Shown one piece after another: positions 9,852-16,805 of a stretch of 64,000 nt of DNA. Numbering within the stretch: position 1 is the first letter of the stretch; every line of letters starts with the position of its first letter. The notes under the pieces were generated by a model that saw only the letters and a list, made by a program, of their open reading frames with translations, did no database searches and was not told the origin of the DNA. This DNA comes from Bacillota bacterium. Its GTDB lineage: Bacteria > Bacillota > Clostridia > Acetivibrionales > DSM-1351. Both the position numbers and the translations under genes were made by a program. Where the stretch lies: contig JAEYHZ010000008.1 of assembly GCA_023409265.1 (NCBI GenBank), positions 326,219-390,218 on the forward strand. Direction: 5' to 3'.

Positions 9852-10024
9852 TATAACGCATTGGTTCAGTTGAAAATTTTTCGGCTGTAGAAAAACTTTC
9901 TTACCTCTGCGCGTTTCAACGAGACAAAGGGCCTTCAGGGGCACCATGGATATGCTCACCGCCTGTAAACCGAAGCAGTACCCGCTACCTATAGAGGTGG
10001 GAGACATTTCTTGTCTCGTTATAA
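9852..10024. repeat. Structured dispersed element, copy 1 (candidate small RNA or MITE)
   Basis: About 170 bases made of two abutting palindromic parts. The first is bounded by AACGCA and TGCG(C)GTT and encloses an A/T-rich hairpin with loop CGGCTGT. The second is bounded by AACGAGACAA and TTGTCTCGTT. A second copy lies at 16419-16578. There the second stem reads AACGAGGC / GCCTCGTT, a paired base change that keeps the stem. Both ends read TATAACG / CGTTATA, which would also fit terminal repeats of a MITE. No protein is encoded. It fills most of the 311-base gap before the small membrane-protein gene. Confidence 0.6.
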
Positions 10025-10091
10025 TAAATGACGATGTAAGATATGTTCAGTAAATTTGGAGTAAAACATTCGCACAAATGAGGAGCTTAAT

Positions 10092-10373
10092 ATGAACGGA
10101 TTTTATTTATTTGTATCAATTGCAAGTCTCATAGCCATATTGGTTACTTTTTTCCTGGCAAAGGTTTTTAGAAACGTACCTTTCGTTAAGTATCTGCCAT
10201 GTATAATTACAGCCATATCCGGTATTGGGTTTTACATCAAAGCGGCATTTTTCTCAACAGGGTTTGAGGATTTGGGTTATATAGTGATGGCATTAATTGC
10301 TTGTATTGTTTTTTTTATCTCTTTTATCACCGCCTTTATTATGGGCATGATTCAAAAGAAAAGTAAGAATTGA
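10092..10373 (+). CDS. Small three-helix membrane protein, unknown function
   Basis: A 93-residue very hydrophobic protein with three likely membrane helices (about 4-23, 33-53 and 63-88) and a basic C-terminal tail QKKSKN. The start has GAGGAG eight bases upstream. It lies 33 bases before the YitT-family gene on the same strand, suggesting co-transcription. It resembles small YesK-like membrane proteins in size and layout, but I cannot assign it firmly. No catalytic motif is visible. Confidence 0.7.
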   Translation: MNGFYLFVSIASLIAILVTFFLAKVFRNVPFVKYLPCIITAISGIGFYIKAAFFSTGFEDLGYIVMALIACIVFFISFITAFIMGMIQKKSKN

Positions 10374-10406
10374 TTATTCGATGTATAACAAAGGAGTCCG
10401 TACCAT

Positions 10407-11258
10407 ATGAAAAAACGTATTACCGACTTTTTACTGATAAATTTGGGTTTGCTGCTCGTAGGAACAGGTATATCTCTCTTTAAAATACCAAATCATTTTG
10501 CAACCGGTGGTGTCAGTGGTTTAGCCATTATTTTCAGCAGCTTTTTTCCCAAAATAGATGTTGGGCCGATGATGATGATAATTAATATTATTCTGATGAT
10601 CGTAGGATACTTTTTTTTAGGTAAAGACTTTGGCTCAAAAACTGTATATTCAAGTTTTGCCCTTTCAGGTATCGTTTGGGCTATACAGAAAATTTATCCC
10701 CTTAACCAGCCACTGACCGACGACATGCTGCTTGAACTTGTATACTCAATAATCTTTCCGGCCATAGGCTCAGCCATAGTTTTCAACTGTAATGCCTCTA
10801 CGGGCGGAACTGATATTGTCGCTAAAATTTTAAGTAAATTTACAAAACTCAATATCGGAAAAACCTTGTTACTGACTGACTTTCTCATTGCTGTGGGAGC
10901 CGGAGCAGTTTTCGGCATCAAAATAGGCCTGTACTCAGTTTTAGGCTTGATTATGAAGGCTTTTATGATTGACATGGTTATAGAGGGTCTGAATGTGAGT
11001 AAGATAATGGTTATTATAAGCTCAAGGCATCAGGAGATCAGGGATTACATTGTTAAAGAGCTTCGCCGTGGAGCTACCATTTACAAGGCAGAAGGTGCAT
11101 TTACTCATCAGCAGGAAAATATAATATCTACCGTAGTCAGCAGAAGGCAGGCAATCAAACTTAGAATTTATATACGCGGTATAGATCCTGCCGCCTTTAT
11201 TACCATCAGCAACACCTCCGAAACCATAGGGAAAGGCTTTAGAAACATAGACAGCTAA
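10407..11258 (+). CDS. YitT family membrane protein (DUF161/DUF2179)
   Basis: A 283-residue protein with five to six membrane helices in the N-terminal two-thirds, including the family's GLALIF-like PNHFATGGVSGLAIIF and STGGTDIVAKI segments. A soluble C-terminal DUF2179 domain (about 200-280) contains RGATIYKAEGAFT. The length matches the family (about 280). Function is not established; these proteins are widespread in Firmicutes and thought to be transport-related. It has an AAAGGAG site before its ATG and follows the small membrane-protein gene closely. Confidence 0.92.
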   Translation: MKKRITDFLLINLGLLLVGTGISLFKIPNHFATGGVSGLAIIFSSFFPKIDVGPMMMIINIILMIVGYFFLGKDFGSKTVYSSFALSGIVWAIQKIYPLNQPLTDDMLLELVYSIIFPAIGSAIVFNCNASTGGTDIVAKILSKFTKLNIGKTLLLTDFLIAVGAGAVFGIKIGLYSVLGLIMKAFMIDMVIEGLNVSKIMVIISSRHQEIRDYIVKELRRGATIYKAEGAFTHQQENIISTVVSRRQAIKLRIYIRGIDPAAFITISNTSETIGKGFRNIDS

Positions 11259-11354
11259 TATTTCTCTGTTAATATTTTTGAATTTGGATAAAATAAGGTT
11301 AAGGACCGTTTGTTTTGACATCATGTTACTAGCATCAAGGGAGGCCAAACCTGC

Positions 11355-11855
11355 GTGAATTTAGCCGTATTGTTAATAGTTATCCTTTCCTCATTAAAAT
11401 GGGGTGATTGGAAGAATTGGCAAAAGTATCATTCAACCATGATTTTGGCAGGCTATGGAAATCTTTTGTTTCAATTTTTGTATTGTGATAACGATCCCTG
11501 GCTAATAAATCCAGGTTTCTACCAAAACCATACCATTTTTGAGTTAGTGTTTTCAGTCATTATACTTCCCTTTACAGCATTTCTGTTTCTATCAAATTAT
11601 CCTGATTCATCAATAAAAAAGTTTCTTCATTTCTCATATTATATTTCTGTTTATGTGGGATTTGAGTACTTGTACTTTTTAACCGGCAATATCACATATC
11701 ATTATGGTTGGTCTTTTATGTATTCTGTCGCCTGGGACATAATGATGTTTACAATCTGGGCTGTTCACTTCCGTAAGCCCATAAAAGCATATATACTGGC
11801 TACAATAGTTGTAATAATAATAGCTGCCTTGTTTCCTGTGAAATGTAGATTATAA
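11355..11855 (+). CDS. CBO0543-type membrane protein
   Basis: A 166-residue protein with about five hydrophobic segments, starting from GTG at 11355. The overall pattern (an N-terminal helix, WxxWxKYHSTM, then alternating helices and a basic VHFRKP turn near the C-terminus) resembles the CBO0543 family seen mostly in spore-forming Clostridia and Bacilli. The function is unknown. It stands alone, 96 bases after the YitT gene and before the tRNA cluster terminator. The start is uncertain because the site before it (GGGAGG) is ten bases away. Confidence 0.7.
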   Translation: MNLAVLLIVILSSLKWGDWKNWQKYHSTMILAGYGNLLFQFLYCDNDPWLINPGFYQNHTIFELVFSVIILPFTAFLFLSNYPDSSIKKFLHFSYYISVYVGFEYLYFLTGNITYHYGWSFMYSVAWDIMMFTIWAVHFRKPIKAYILATIVVIIIAALFPVKCRL

Positions 11856-11904
11856 TTCAATGGAGCTTATTTTTAACGCAAGCCGGATAATTAAAATAGA
11901 CTTA

Positions 11905-11947
11905 CAAAAAAGAAGACTTTCCAGCTAAACCGGAAAGCCTTCTTTTT
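11905..11947 (-). terminator. Intrinsic terminator of the tRNA cluster
   Basis: On the minus strand the sequence folds as AAGAAGGCTTTCC ... GGAAAGTCTTCTT followed by a T-run. It lies eight bases beyond the 3' end of tRNA-Val and ends the minus-strand tRNA transcript. The stem is nearly symmetrical and could also act on the plus strand for the CBO0543-type gene. Confidence 0.85.
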
Positions 11948-11954
11948 CTCAATT

Positions 11955-12030
11955 TGGTGGGAACTATAGGGCTCGAACCTATGACCCTCTGCTTGTAAGG
12001 CAGATGCTCTCCCAGCTGAGCTAAGCTCCC
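11955..12030 (-). tRNA. tRNA-Val (anticodon TAC)
   Basis: A complete 76-base cloverleaf on the minus strand: acceptor GGGAGCT pairs with AGTTCCC, D-arm GCTC/GAGC, anticodon stem TCTGC/GCAGA with loop CTTACAA, T-arm ATAGG TTCGAGC CCTAT, and an encoded ACCA end. The anticodon TAC specifies valine. It is the last gene of the Met-Glu-Val transcript. Confidence 0.95.
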
Positions 12031-12033
12031 AAA

Positions 12034-12229
12034 TTGGTGACCCATAGGGGACTCGCCGCATGCCTCGCATGCTGTTAACGTCGCCCACCGCTCGCTTTGC
12101 TTACGGTGCCGGGCTCCTACGCTCACTGCCAAATGACCATTCAGGTCATTTCTGCCACGTTCGCGCCCTCTCGGGTTCGAGTCCCACTGCATCATTTTCA
12201 TGATTCAATGGAATCTATTAATTTATTAT
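12034..12229. other. Duplicated tRNA-Glu 3' end plus chimeric filler
   Basis: Positions 12035-12055 repeat the 3'-terminal 21 bases of the adjacent tRNA-Glu (TGGTGACCCATAGGGGACTC, then g). After that come about 150 unrelated bases with several short inverted repeats, then TCGGGTTCGAGTCCCAC, which looks like the T-arm of another tRNA read on the plus strand. There is no complete cloverleaf and no believable protein. A duplicated tRNA 3' end is what tRNA-targeting integrases leave behind, so this may be the scar of a lost element; a failed tRNA duplication is the alternative. Confidence 0.6.
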
Positions 12230-12304
12230 TGGTGACCCATAGGGGACTCGAACCCCTGTTATCGCCGTGAAAGGGCGGTGTCTTAACCACTTGACCAATG
12301 GGCC
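12230..12304 (-). tRNA. tRNA-Glu (anticodon TTC)
   Basis: A 75-base cloverleaf on the minus strand: acceptor GGCCCAT with ATGGGTC (one G-U pair), anticodon stem CCGCC/GGCGA-type with loop CTTTCAC, T-arm AGGGG TTCGAGT CCCCT, and an encoded ACCA end. The anticodon TTC specifies glutamate. Its 3' end is duplicated at 12035-12055. Confidence 0.95.
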
Positions 12305-12336
12305 ATAAAATAAGCGATAGAACCTATCGCTTAAGA

Positions 12337-12413
12337 TGGTAGCGGCGGTGGGATTTGAACCTACGACCTGCCGGGTATGAACCGGATGCTCTGGCCAACT
12401 GAGCTACGCCGCC
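12337..12413 (-). tRNA. tRNA-Met (anticodon CAT)
   Basis: A 77-base cloverleaf on the minus strand with acceptor GGCGGCG/CGCCGCT, D-arm GCTC/GAGC, anticodon stem TCCGG/CCGGC with loop TTCATAC, T-arm GTAGG TTCAAAT CCCAC and ACCA. The first pair is G-U rather than the mismatch of the initiator, so this is an elongator Met tRNA. A lysidine-modified Ile tRNA with the same CAT anticodon cannot be excluded. Confidence 0.9.
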
Positions 12414-12446
12414 ATTTATTGTGCCCGTTCGCTAACGTGCTTTTAC

Positions 12447-12476
12447 ATTATACATAACAAGTGAGCATTATGTCAA
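12447..12476 (-). promoter_or_regulatory. Promoter of the tRNA cluster
   Basis: On the minus strand a perfect -35 TTGACA (12471-12476) and perfect -10 TATAAT (12447-12452) are separated by 18 bases, about 30 bases before tRNA-Met. A strong housekeeping promoter is expected here. Confidence 0.8.
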
Positions 12477-12497
12477 TACAAAATTTATATTTTTTTT

Positions 12498-13250
12498 GAG
12501 GCTGTCCAAAAGCAAATGTTGGAAGTAAAATTTACTATAAATACTCCCGTACAAGCATGTATTAATGGGTGGCAACCGAACTGAATAAATAAACCTGACT
12601 TTACTTCAGTTTATTTATTCAGTTCTAACCATGCCTACCCATTAATACATGTTGTACTCGCGTATTAAAAACTTTTTTACTTAACCAGCTTCTTTTGAGA
12701 CAGCACTCAAAAAAAGGATTGCATCCACCCGACAGTGGCAACCGAACAAATGAAGAATCAATTTTTTATATTGCTTCTTCATTTGTTCTAACCATGCTTC
12801 CACATTTTTATAAGTATACTCGCGTAAAAACAAGTTTGCTTTTAGTTCGCTTACATACCTCTTTTTGAGACAGCAACACAAAAAAGGATTGCATCCACCC
12901 AAACAGCGGCAACCGAAATAATAAAAAAAATATTGATTTAATATTTCTTTAATTATTTCTAACCATACGTCCACATTTCCATAAGCTGTACTCGCGTAAT
13001 AATAAATAACTCACTAATTCGTATACTGATCCTTTCTTTGAGACAGCACTCAAAAAAAGGATTGCATCCACCCGACAGGTGGCAACCGAACTGAATAAAT
13101 AAACCTGACTTTACTTCAGTTTATTTATTCAGTTCTAACCATGCCTACCCATTAATACATGTTGTACTCGCGTATTAAAAAACTTTTTTACTTAACCAGC
13201 TTCTTTTGACAGCACTCAAAAAAAGGATTGCATCCGCCCGACAGTGGCAC
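12498..13250. repeat. Tandem array of ~170-bp units with variable self-paired hairpins
   Basis: Four units start at about 12568, 12732, 12905 and 13078 with GGCAACCGAA. Each holds a hairpin (12578-12625, 12744-12788, 12915-12959, 13088-13135), then TTCTAACCAT, a TACTCGCGTA box, GAGACAGCACTC and AAAAAAAGGATTGCATCC. Units 1 and 4 share hairpin arms GAACTGAATAAATAAAC; unit 2 uses GAACAAATGAAGAA; unit 3 has GAAATAAT-type arms. On the minus strand GGTTGCCAC ... GTGGATGCAATC followed by T7 forms a terminator-like fold in each unit. Unit 1 also has a 22-bp outer palindrome (12549-12570 with 12636-12657). The left edge GAGGCTGTCCAAAAG and the TTTTGAGACAGCACTC boxes resemble insertion-sequence ends. 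Confidence 0.75.
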
Positions 13251-13269
13251 TGAAGAGTGCAGTCACCAA

Positions 13270-14118
13270 CTACAGTACCTTGTTCAGCTTGCTTGTTACA
13301 TCCTCTTCAAAACTTCTGATATAGCCCTTGATATATTCCAAAATTGACAGACTTTCATCCTCTATAAGCGGTGTCAGATCAATGGCATAACTTAAAGCAT
13401 CGGACTCATCAACGGTGTGTGATGCTGAATACGTTGCATTTGCAAGTCTCCTTCCAGATGTAGCCAGATCATATCTTTTTCCCCCGGCAATCTGTGAATC
13501 GAAAACACCAACAAGAGCAGCCGACAGGTTTGGGTGTGCCGATACATCAAAAACCACCTTCTGGTTATCCAGAACCCAGTCAAGATTTCTCCATACCTCA
13601 CAGCCATACAGCTTTTTGGGACGCTGCTCTTTTGGCAGTTCACGTATTGCGTTAATAACCTTTGTCACCACTCCAAGGTGTGTATCATGCTTGTCGGCCA
13701 GGTTATGGGTATAAATAACCTCAGCTCCTGACTGACTTATAATATTCTTCAATTCTTCAACAATTTCCCTGCAGCCGGCCGACTTCACCTGAGCGCTGCT
13801 ATAATCAAGAAGCGCCAATGCAGAGTAGTCACCTATGTAGGCAGCCTTTTTCTGCTCCACCTTTCTGATCTTCTGCATATCTTCATCGGTGTAATCTGCA
13901 TAGATCCCATTTCTGGCACTGCCAGCGCCATTTGTAACTATAACCGCGCTGAACCAATTTGTATCGTTTCCAAAGCATTTTACTATACCATCATAAGCCA
14001 TAATTTCCACGTCATCCTGATGCGCGGAGATTGCAAGGTGCGTTGTTCTTTTCAGTGCTTTTTCAATATTTTCTCCATCAGGAACAAACCATTCGGCATT
14101 TTTATTATTAAGTTGCAT
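13270..14118 (-). CDS. PIG-L/LmbE family deacetylase, likely acting on GlcNAc or chitobiose
   Basis: A 282-residue enzyme from the ATG at 14118, which has GGAGG five bases upstream; a longer frame to 14148 only translates the conserved leader element. The zinc motif reads SAHQDDVE, giving H33, D35 and D36, and the third ligand is H147 in KHDTHLGV. PIG-L enzymes remove acetyl groups from N-acetylglucosaminyl substrates. The gene follows the SIS isomerase gene on the same strand, so deacetylation of GlcNAc(-containing) sugar followed by deamination/isomerisation is the inferred route into glycolysis. A C-terminal region rich in Ser/Asp (about 215-282) is common in bacterial members. Exact substrate is unknown. 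Confidence 0.88.
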   Translation of the reverse strand: MQLNNKNAEWFVPDGENIEKALKRTTHLAISAHQDDVEIMAYDGIVKCFGNDTNWFSAVIVTNGAGSARNGIYADYTDEDMQKIRKVEQKKAAYIGDYSALALLDYSSAQVKSAGCREIVEELKNIISQSGAEVIYTHNLADKHDTHLGVVTKVINAIRELPKEQRPKKLYGCEVWRNLDWVLDNQKVVFDVSAHPNLSAALVGVFDSQIAGGKRYDLATSGRRLANATYSASHTVDESDALSYAIDLTPLIEDESLSILEYIKGYIRSFEEDVTSKLNKVL

Positions 14119-14192
14119 ATTAACCTCCATGAGCTGCATAGCAGCCATAAAAATTGATGTAATTATTTACTCCTGTATCCGCTATAAGCGCA
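14119..14192 (-). promoter_or_regulatory. Dispersed leader element (short copy) before deacetylase gene
   Basis: On the minus strand this reads CGCTTATAGCG ... GGAGTAAATAATTACATCAA, then GGCTGCTATGCAGCTCATGG and AGGTTAAT directly before the ATG. It matches the longer elements at 21240-21532 and 48620-48836. Two short hairpins (CGCT/AGCG and GCTGC/GCAGC) flank the ribosome binding site. Here the upstream ATTAACCTCC anti-Shine-Dalgarno half seen in the long copies is missing. Confidence 0.6.
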
Positions 14193-14222
14193 TAATAATA
14201 TTATGTTGTTACTTCCTCATTC

Positions 14223-15260
14223 TTATCTTGTTATAGTTACCTTGTTTAAACCTCTTGGACTGTCAGGGTTCAGCCCTTTCAGCAGTGAAAGCTTGCAGGC
14301 AAACATCTGAGCTACAGCAACATTAACAAGAGGTGAAACGTAATCACTTAAATTCTTAGGAATCTCTATACTGCTGTCTCCCATTCCAAGGAGCTCCTTA
14401 TTATTGGATATAACCAATATATCTGCCTGACTGTCTTTTAATTTATTGATCATTTCAAATATGTCTTTTGTTGAAGGTCCTTCAGGTGCATATACAAGAA
14501 CAGGCATATCTCTCTCTACCATTGCAAAGGGACCATGATGAAAATCTGAAGTTGCAAAAGCTTTTGCTCGAACATAGGTGGTTTCTTGTATTTTTAGTGC
14601 AGCTTCAAGTGCTATGGAATAATTTATTCCTCTCGCAAGTACAAAGCACTCTTTCATAAACCTGTATTTTTTAACTACTTCCTGGATATTGTCTGACTGT
14701 TCAAAGACACTCTTAATTGCATCAGGCACCTGTGTGAGCTCTTTTAACAGTTCTTCATTTTTAGCCCATTTTGCAATAAAGTTAATCAGCAGATACACAG
14801 TTGAAGTGAATGTCTTTGTAGCTGCCACGCTCTTCTCAACTCCCGTATCACAGAACAGATGGTATTTGGATGCCGCAGCCAGCGGAGAGTCTACAAAATT
14901 GGTCACACTCATGGTAACAGCTCCCTGTCCGGCAGCTGCTTTGACAACCTCAATTGCATCTGCAGCCTTTCCTGATTGGGATATACCTATTACAAAAGAA
15001 TTCTTCATGTTTACATTTTTATTGTACATTGTAAATACTGATGGTGCAGCCAGTGAAACCGGAATACCTACAAGGGTTTCAATTGCATACTTGGTATAGA
15101 CTGCGGCGTGATCAGAGGTGCCTCTTGCAGCAATAATAACTGAAGAGATTTCTCTGCTGTTCAGTTCACCGATCATTTCATCAATAGTCTTTTTGTTAGT
15201 TTCAATGGTCTTTCTAAGTACATCAGGCTGTTCCAATATTTCTTCCCACATTTTAGTCAT
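14223..15260 (-). CDS. SIS-domain amino-sugar isomerase/deaminase
   Basis: A 345-residue protein with two SIS (sugar isomerase) domains, about 30-170 and 195-330. Sugar-phosphate contacts are visible in AARGTSDHAA and GISQSGKAAD in the first domain and in RGINYSIALEAALKIQET in the second. The length and lack of a glutaminase domain match stand-alone GlmS-like proteins, including AgaS and NagB-II type glucosamine-6-phosphate deaminases. It would turn GlcN-6-P into Fru-6-P and ammonia. The start has GAGGTG upstream. It lies between the GntR repressor gene and the deacetylase gene, all on the minus strand, with a palindromic operator 79 bases upstream. Confidence 0.88.
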   Translation of the reverse strand: MTKMWEEILEQPDVLRKTIETNKKTIDEMIGELNSREISSVIIAARGTSDHAAVYTKYAIETLVGIPVSLAAPSVFTMYNKNVNMKNSFVIGISQSGKAADAIEVVKAAAGQGAVTMSVTNFVDSPLAAASKYHLFCDTGVEKSVAATKTFTSTVYLLINFIAKWAKNEELLKELTQVPDAIKSVFEQSDNIQEVVKKYRFMKECFVLARGINYSIALEAALKIQETTYVRAKAFATSDFHHGPFAMVERDMPVLVYAPEGPSTKDIFEMINKLKDSQADILVISNNKELLGMGDSSIEIPKNLSDYVSPLVNVAVAQMFACKLSLLKGLNPDSPRGLNKVTITR

Positions 15261-15338
15261 AATGACACCTCACAAATAATTTTATCCATTTTAAAAATCT
15301 TTAGGCATGATTTAATACCATTACTGTAATTGGTATAT

Positions 15339-15366
15339 AGGTATAGTTGTATATACCACTATACCT
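15339..15366. promoter_or_regulatory. Nested palindromic operator, likely for the GntR repressor
   Basis: Arms AGGTATAGT and ACTATACCT frame an inner palindrome GTATATAC. It lies between the GntR gene and the SIS gene, and a further partial half-site TTGGTATATAGG overlaps on the left. UTRA-type GntR repressors of amino-sugar genes bind T/A-flanked GGTATA-like palindromes, so this is the best operator candidate for the SIS-deacetylase operon. Confidence 0.6.
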
Positions 15367-15413
15367 ATATTGTACTTTATCGGGAAACAAAAAGCAATAT
15401 GAAGGTAGAAATT

Positions 15414-16142
15414 TTATTCGTTATTCATGTAGATACGAACACTGTATTGATATTTATCGGCACGGTAAACATCCCTTTCATAGAATAGCTTTTTTCCTTC
15501 CTTTGTGTAGCTTATTCCCGATATTTTAAGTACAGGAACACCGGATTCCAGCATCAGGAGCCGTCTGTTCTCCTTGTCAGCCTTTATAGCTTCAATATTA
15601 TTGTCCACATGACTTATATCTATGGAATAAGTGGTTTTCAGGAGATCGTACAGCGATTTGGTAAGATTAAGCTTATTTATGTCAGGGCACAGCTTCTCAG
15701 GAATGAAGACCTCTTCTACGGCTATAGGAGTATCATCTGCAAGTCTGAGCCTTTTAACCCGAAAAATCTTCTGTTCCGGTTCCAGATCGAGAGCCTGCTT
15801 TACATCGAAACATTCCTTTTCTTCAGAAAACTCCAGCACACGGGTTACAGGAACCATACCGAGTCTTTTAACTGTTTCAGAAAAACTCATTATGTTTCTC
15901 TGTTCAAATTTGATTTTATTAACAAAAGTACCCTTCCCCTTCTCACGCACAAGATAATTCTCGGAAGCCAGCTGATTTATAGCTTGTCTGGCAGTCATGC
16001 GGCTTATTCCAAGATTTTCAGACAGCTCTCTTTCAGATGGGATCAGACTCCCTGCCTGATATTCACCCGACTTGATCTTGTCCAAAATTATATTCTTTAA
16101 TTGAAAGTAAGCAGGTACAGGACTTTTTTTGTCTATAAACAT
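15414..16142 (-). CDS. GntR/UTRA transcriptional regulator (NagR-like)
   Basis: A 242-residue regulator. The N-terminal winged helix (about 1-75) shows the GntR pattern with GSLIPSERELSENLGISRMTARQAI-type residues, and a UTRA effector domain spans about 95-235 with the usual R-(V/L)-R-x-A-DDTPIAVEE core. NagR/DasR relatives sense GlcNAc-6-P or GlcN-6-P. The start has GGAGGC upstream. The adjacent amino-sugar genes on the same strand and the palindrome at 15339 support local repression. The exact effector is inferred from context. Confidence 0.92.
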   Translation of the reverse strand: MFIDKKSPVPAYFQLKNIILDKIKSGEYQAGSLIPSERELSENLGISRMTARQAINQLASENYLVREKGKGTFVNKIKFEQRNIMSFSETVKRLGMVPVTRVLEFSEEKECFDVKQALDLEPEQKIFRVKRLRLADDTPIAVEEVFIPEKLCPDINKLNLTKSLYDLLKTTYSIDISHVDNNIEAIKADKENRRLLMLESGVPVLKISGISYTKEGKKLFYERDVYRADKYQYSVRIYMNNE

Positions 16143-16418
16143 TTATGCCTCCAGGTTCTATGGTTATTTAACACTTTAGTTCTCTTAAGACAATAATAAC
16201 CTCCCATTTTTGAGCCGGTGATTTTCCGATATTACTGTGTTGTCGAAAAGTACTGTTTCGCAGTACTTCGTTTAAATAAAGCGATTATTGCTTCCTTCTC
16301 CGCCTTGTACTATCGAAAGCTCCCCCTCTTCAGAATCTGTATTATTGTTTTAGGAGACCTTAGTAATCATTATAACCCTATTGGATGCAATGTTAAATAT
16401 TATTTTGCAACGTATGTT
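16143..16418. other. Intergenic region upstream of the GntR gene
   Basis: No believable gene. A perfect 8-bp hairpin AAGTACTG TTTCG CAGTACTT sits at about 16249-16270 without a T-run. The GntR promoter should lie in the first hundred bases but I see no convincing boxes. Confidence 0.5.
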
Positions 16419-16578
16419 TATAACGCATCAGTTCAAAGAAAATTTTTCGGCTGTAAAAAATTTTCTTACCTCAGCTGCGTTCCAACGAGGCGGGAGAAAT
16501 GTGCTCACCGTCTGAAAACCGAGACGGAAGCCGCCACTTATAGAAGATGGGGACATTTTTTACTGCCTCGTTATATTT
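16419..16578. repeat. Structured dispersed element, copy 2
   Basis: Second copy of the element at 9852-10024, same orientation. It shares TATAACGCAT, TTTTTCGGCTGTA, CTTACCTC, GCTCACCG, CTATAGA-like and CTCGTTATA blocks. The first stem pairs AACGCA with TGCGTT; the second pairs AACGAGGC with GCCTCGTT, differing from copy 1 by a compensated base pair. An internal CCGTCT/AGACGG hairpin also differs from copy 1. It lies between two minus-strand genes with no protein frame of its own. Confidence 0.6.
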
Positions 16579-16735
16579 TTACAACAACAAAAAATCCTTA
16601 TGTTAGATTGAACACAAGGACAAATAATTTTTCAGGAGGAATATATTTTAAGACCAGCTGGCGGATTAAATCCACCAGCCAGAATGGATTGTTTTCACAA
16701 TACAAATTTTATAATACTTCACCCAATAAGTATAT

Positions 16736-16791
16736 GTAAAAAGTATAAAAAATTTAACACCCCAAAAAAGATTATATTGTATACTTTTTAC
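16736..16791 (-). terminator. Long inverted repeat after the VCBS-protein gene
   Basis: Perfect 12-bp arms GTAAAAAGTATA / TATACTTTTTAC around a 32-base loop, just past the 3' end of the minus-strand VCBS gene. It is A/T-rich, so its strength as a terminator is uncertain. Upstream at 16651-16672 another imperfect hairpin has arms CTGG.GGATT / AATCC.CCAG. Confidence 0.5.
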
Positions 16792-16805
16792 CCCTCCAAA
16801 GATGT

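Noticed and set aside
9852..10024. Known riboswitch such as c-di-GMP, SAM, TPP, glmS or cobalamin
   Set aside because: None of the core sequences of these classes is found; the element stays unassigned.
11891..12201. Two minus-strand frames of 65 and 99 codons over the tRNA genes
   Set aside because: They translate the tRNA-Val gene and the tRNA-like filler in wrong frames, giving the familiar artefacts such as SSAGRASALQAEGHRFEPYS; no ribosome binding site.
12681..12974. 97-codon minus-strand frame
   Set aside because: It runs across repeat units and terminator folds, with Cys-rich nonsense (NPFLCCCLKKR); a repeat by-product, though a decayed coding origin is possible.
12498..13250. CRISPR array
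   Set aside because: Units are about 170 bases, with variable parts that are self-complementary hairpins, not spacers; there are no cas genes.
16218..16739. 173-codon plus-strand frame
   Set aside because: It crosses the dispersed element and lacks a ribosome binding site; composition is not protein-like.
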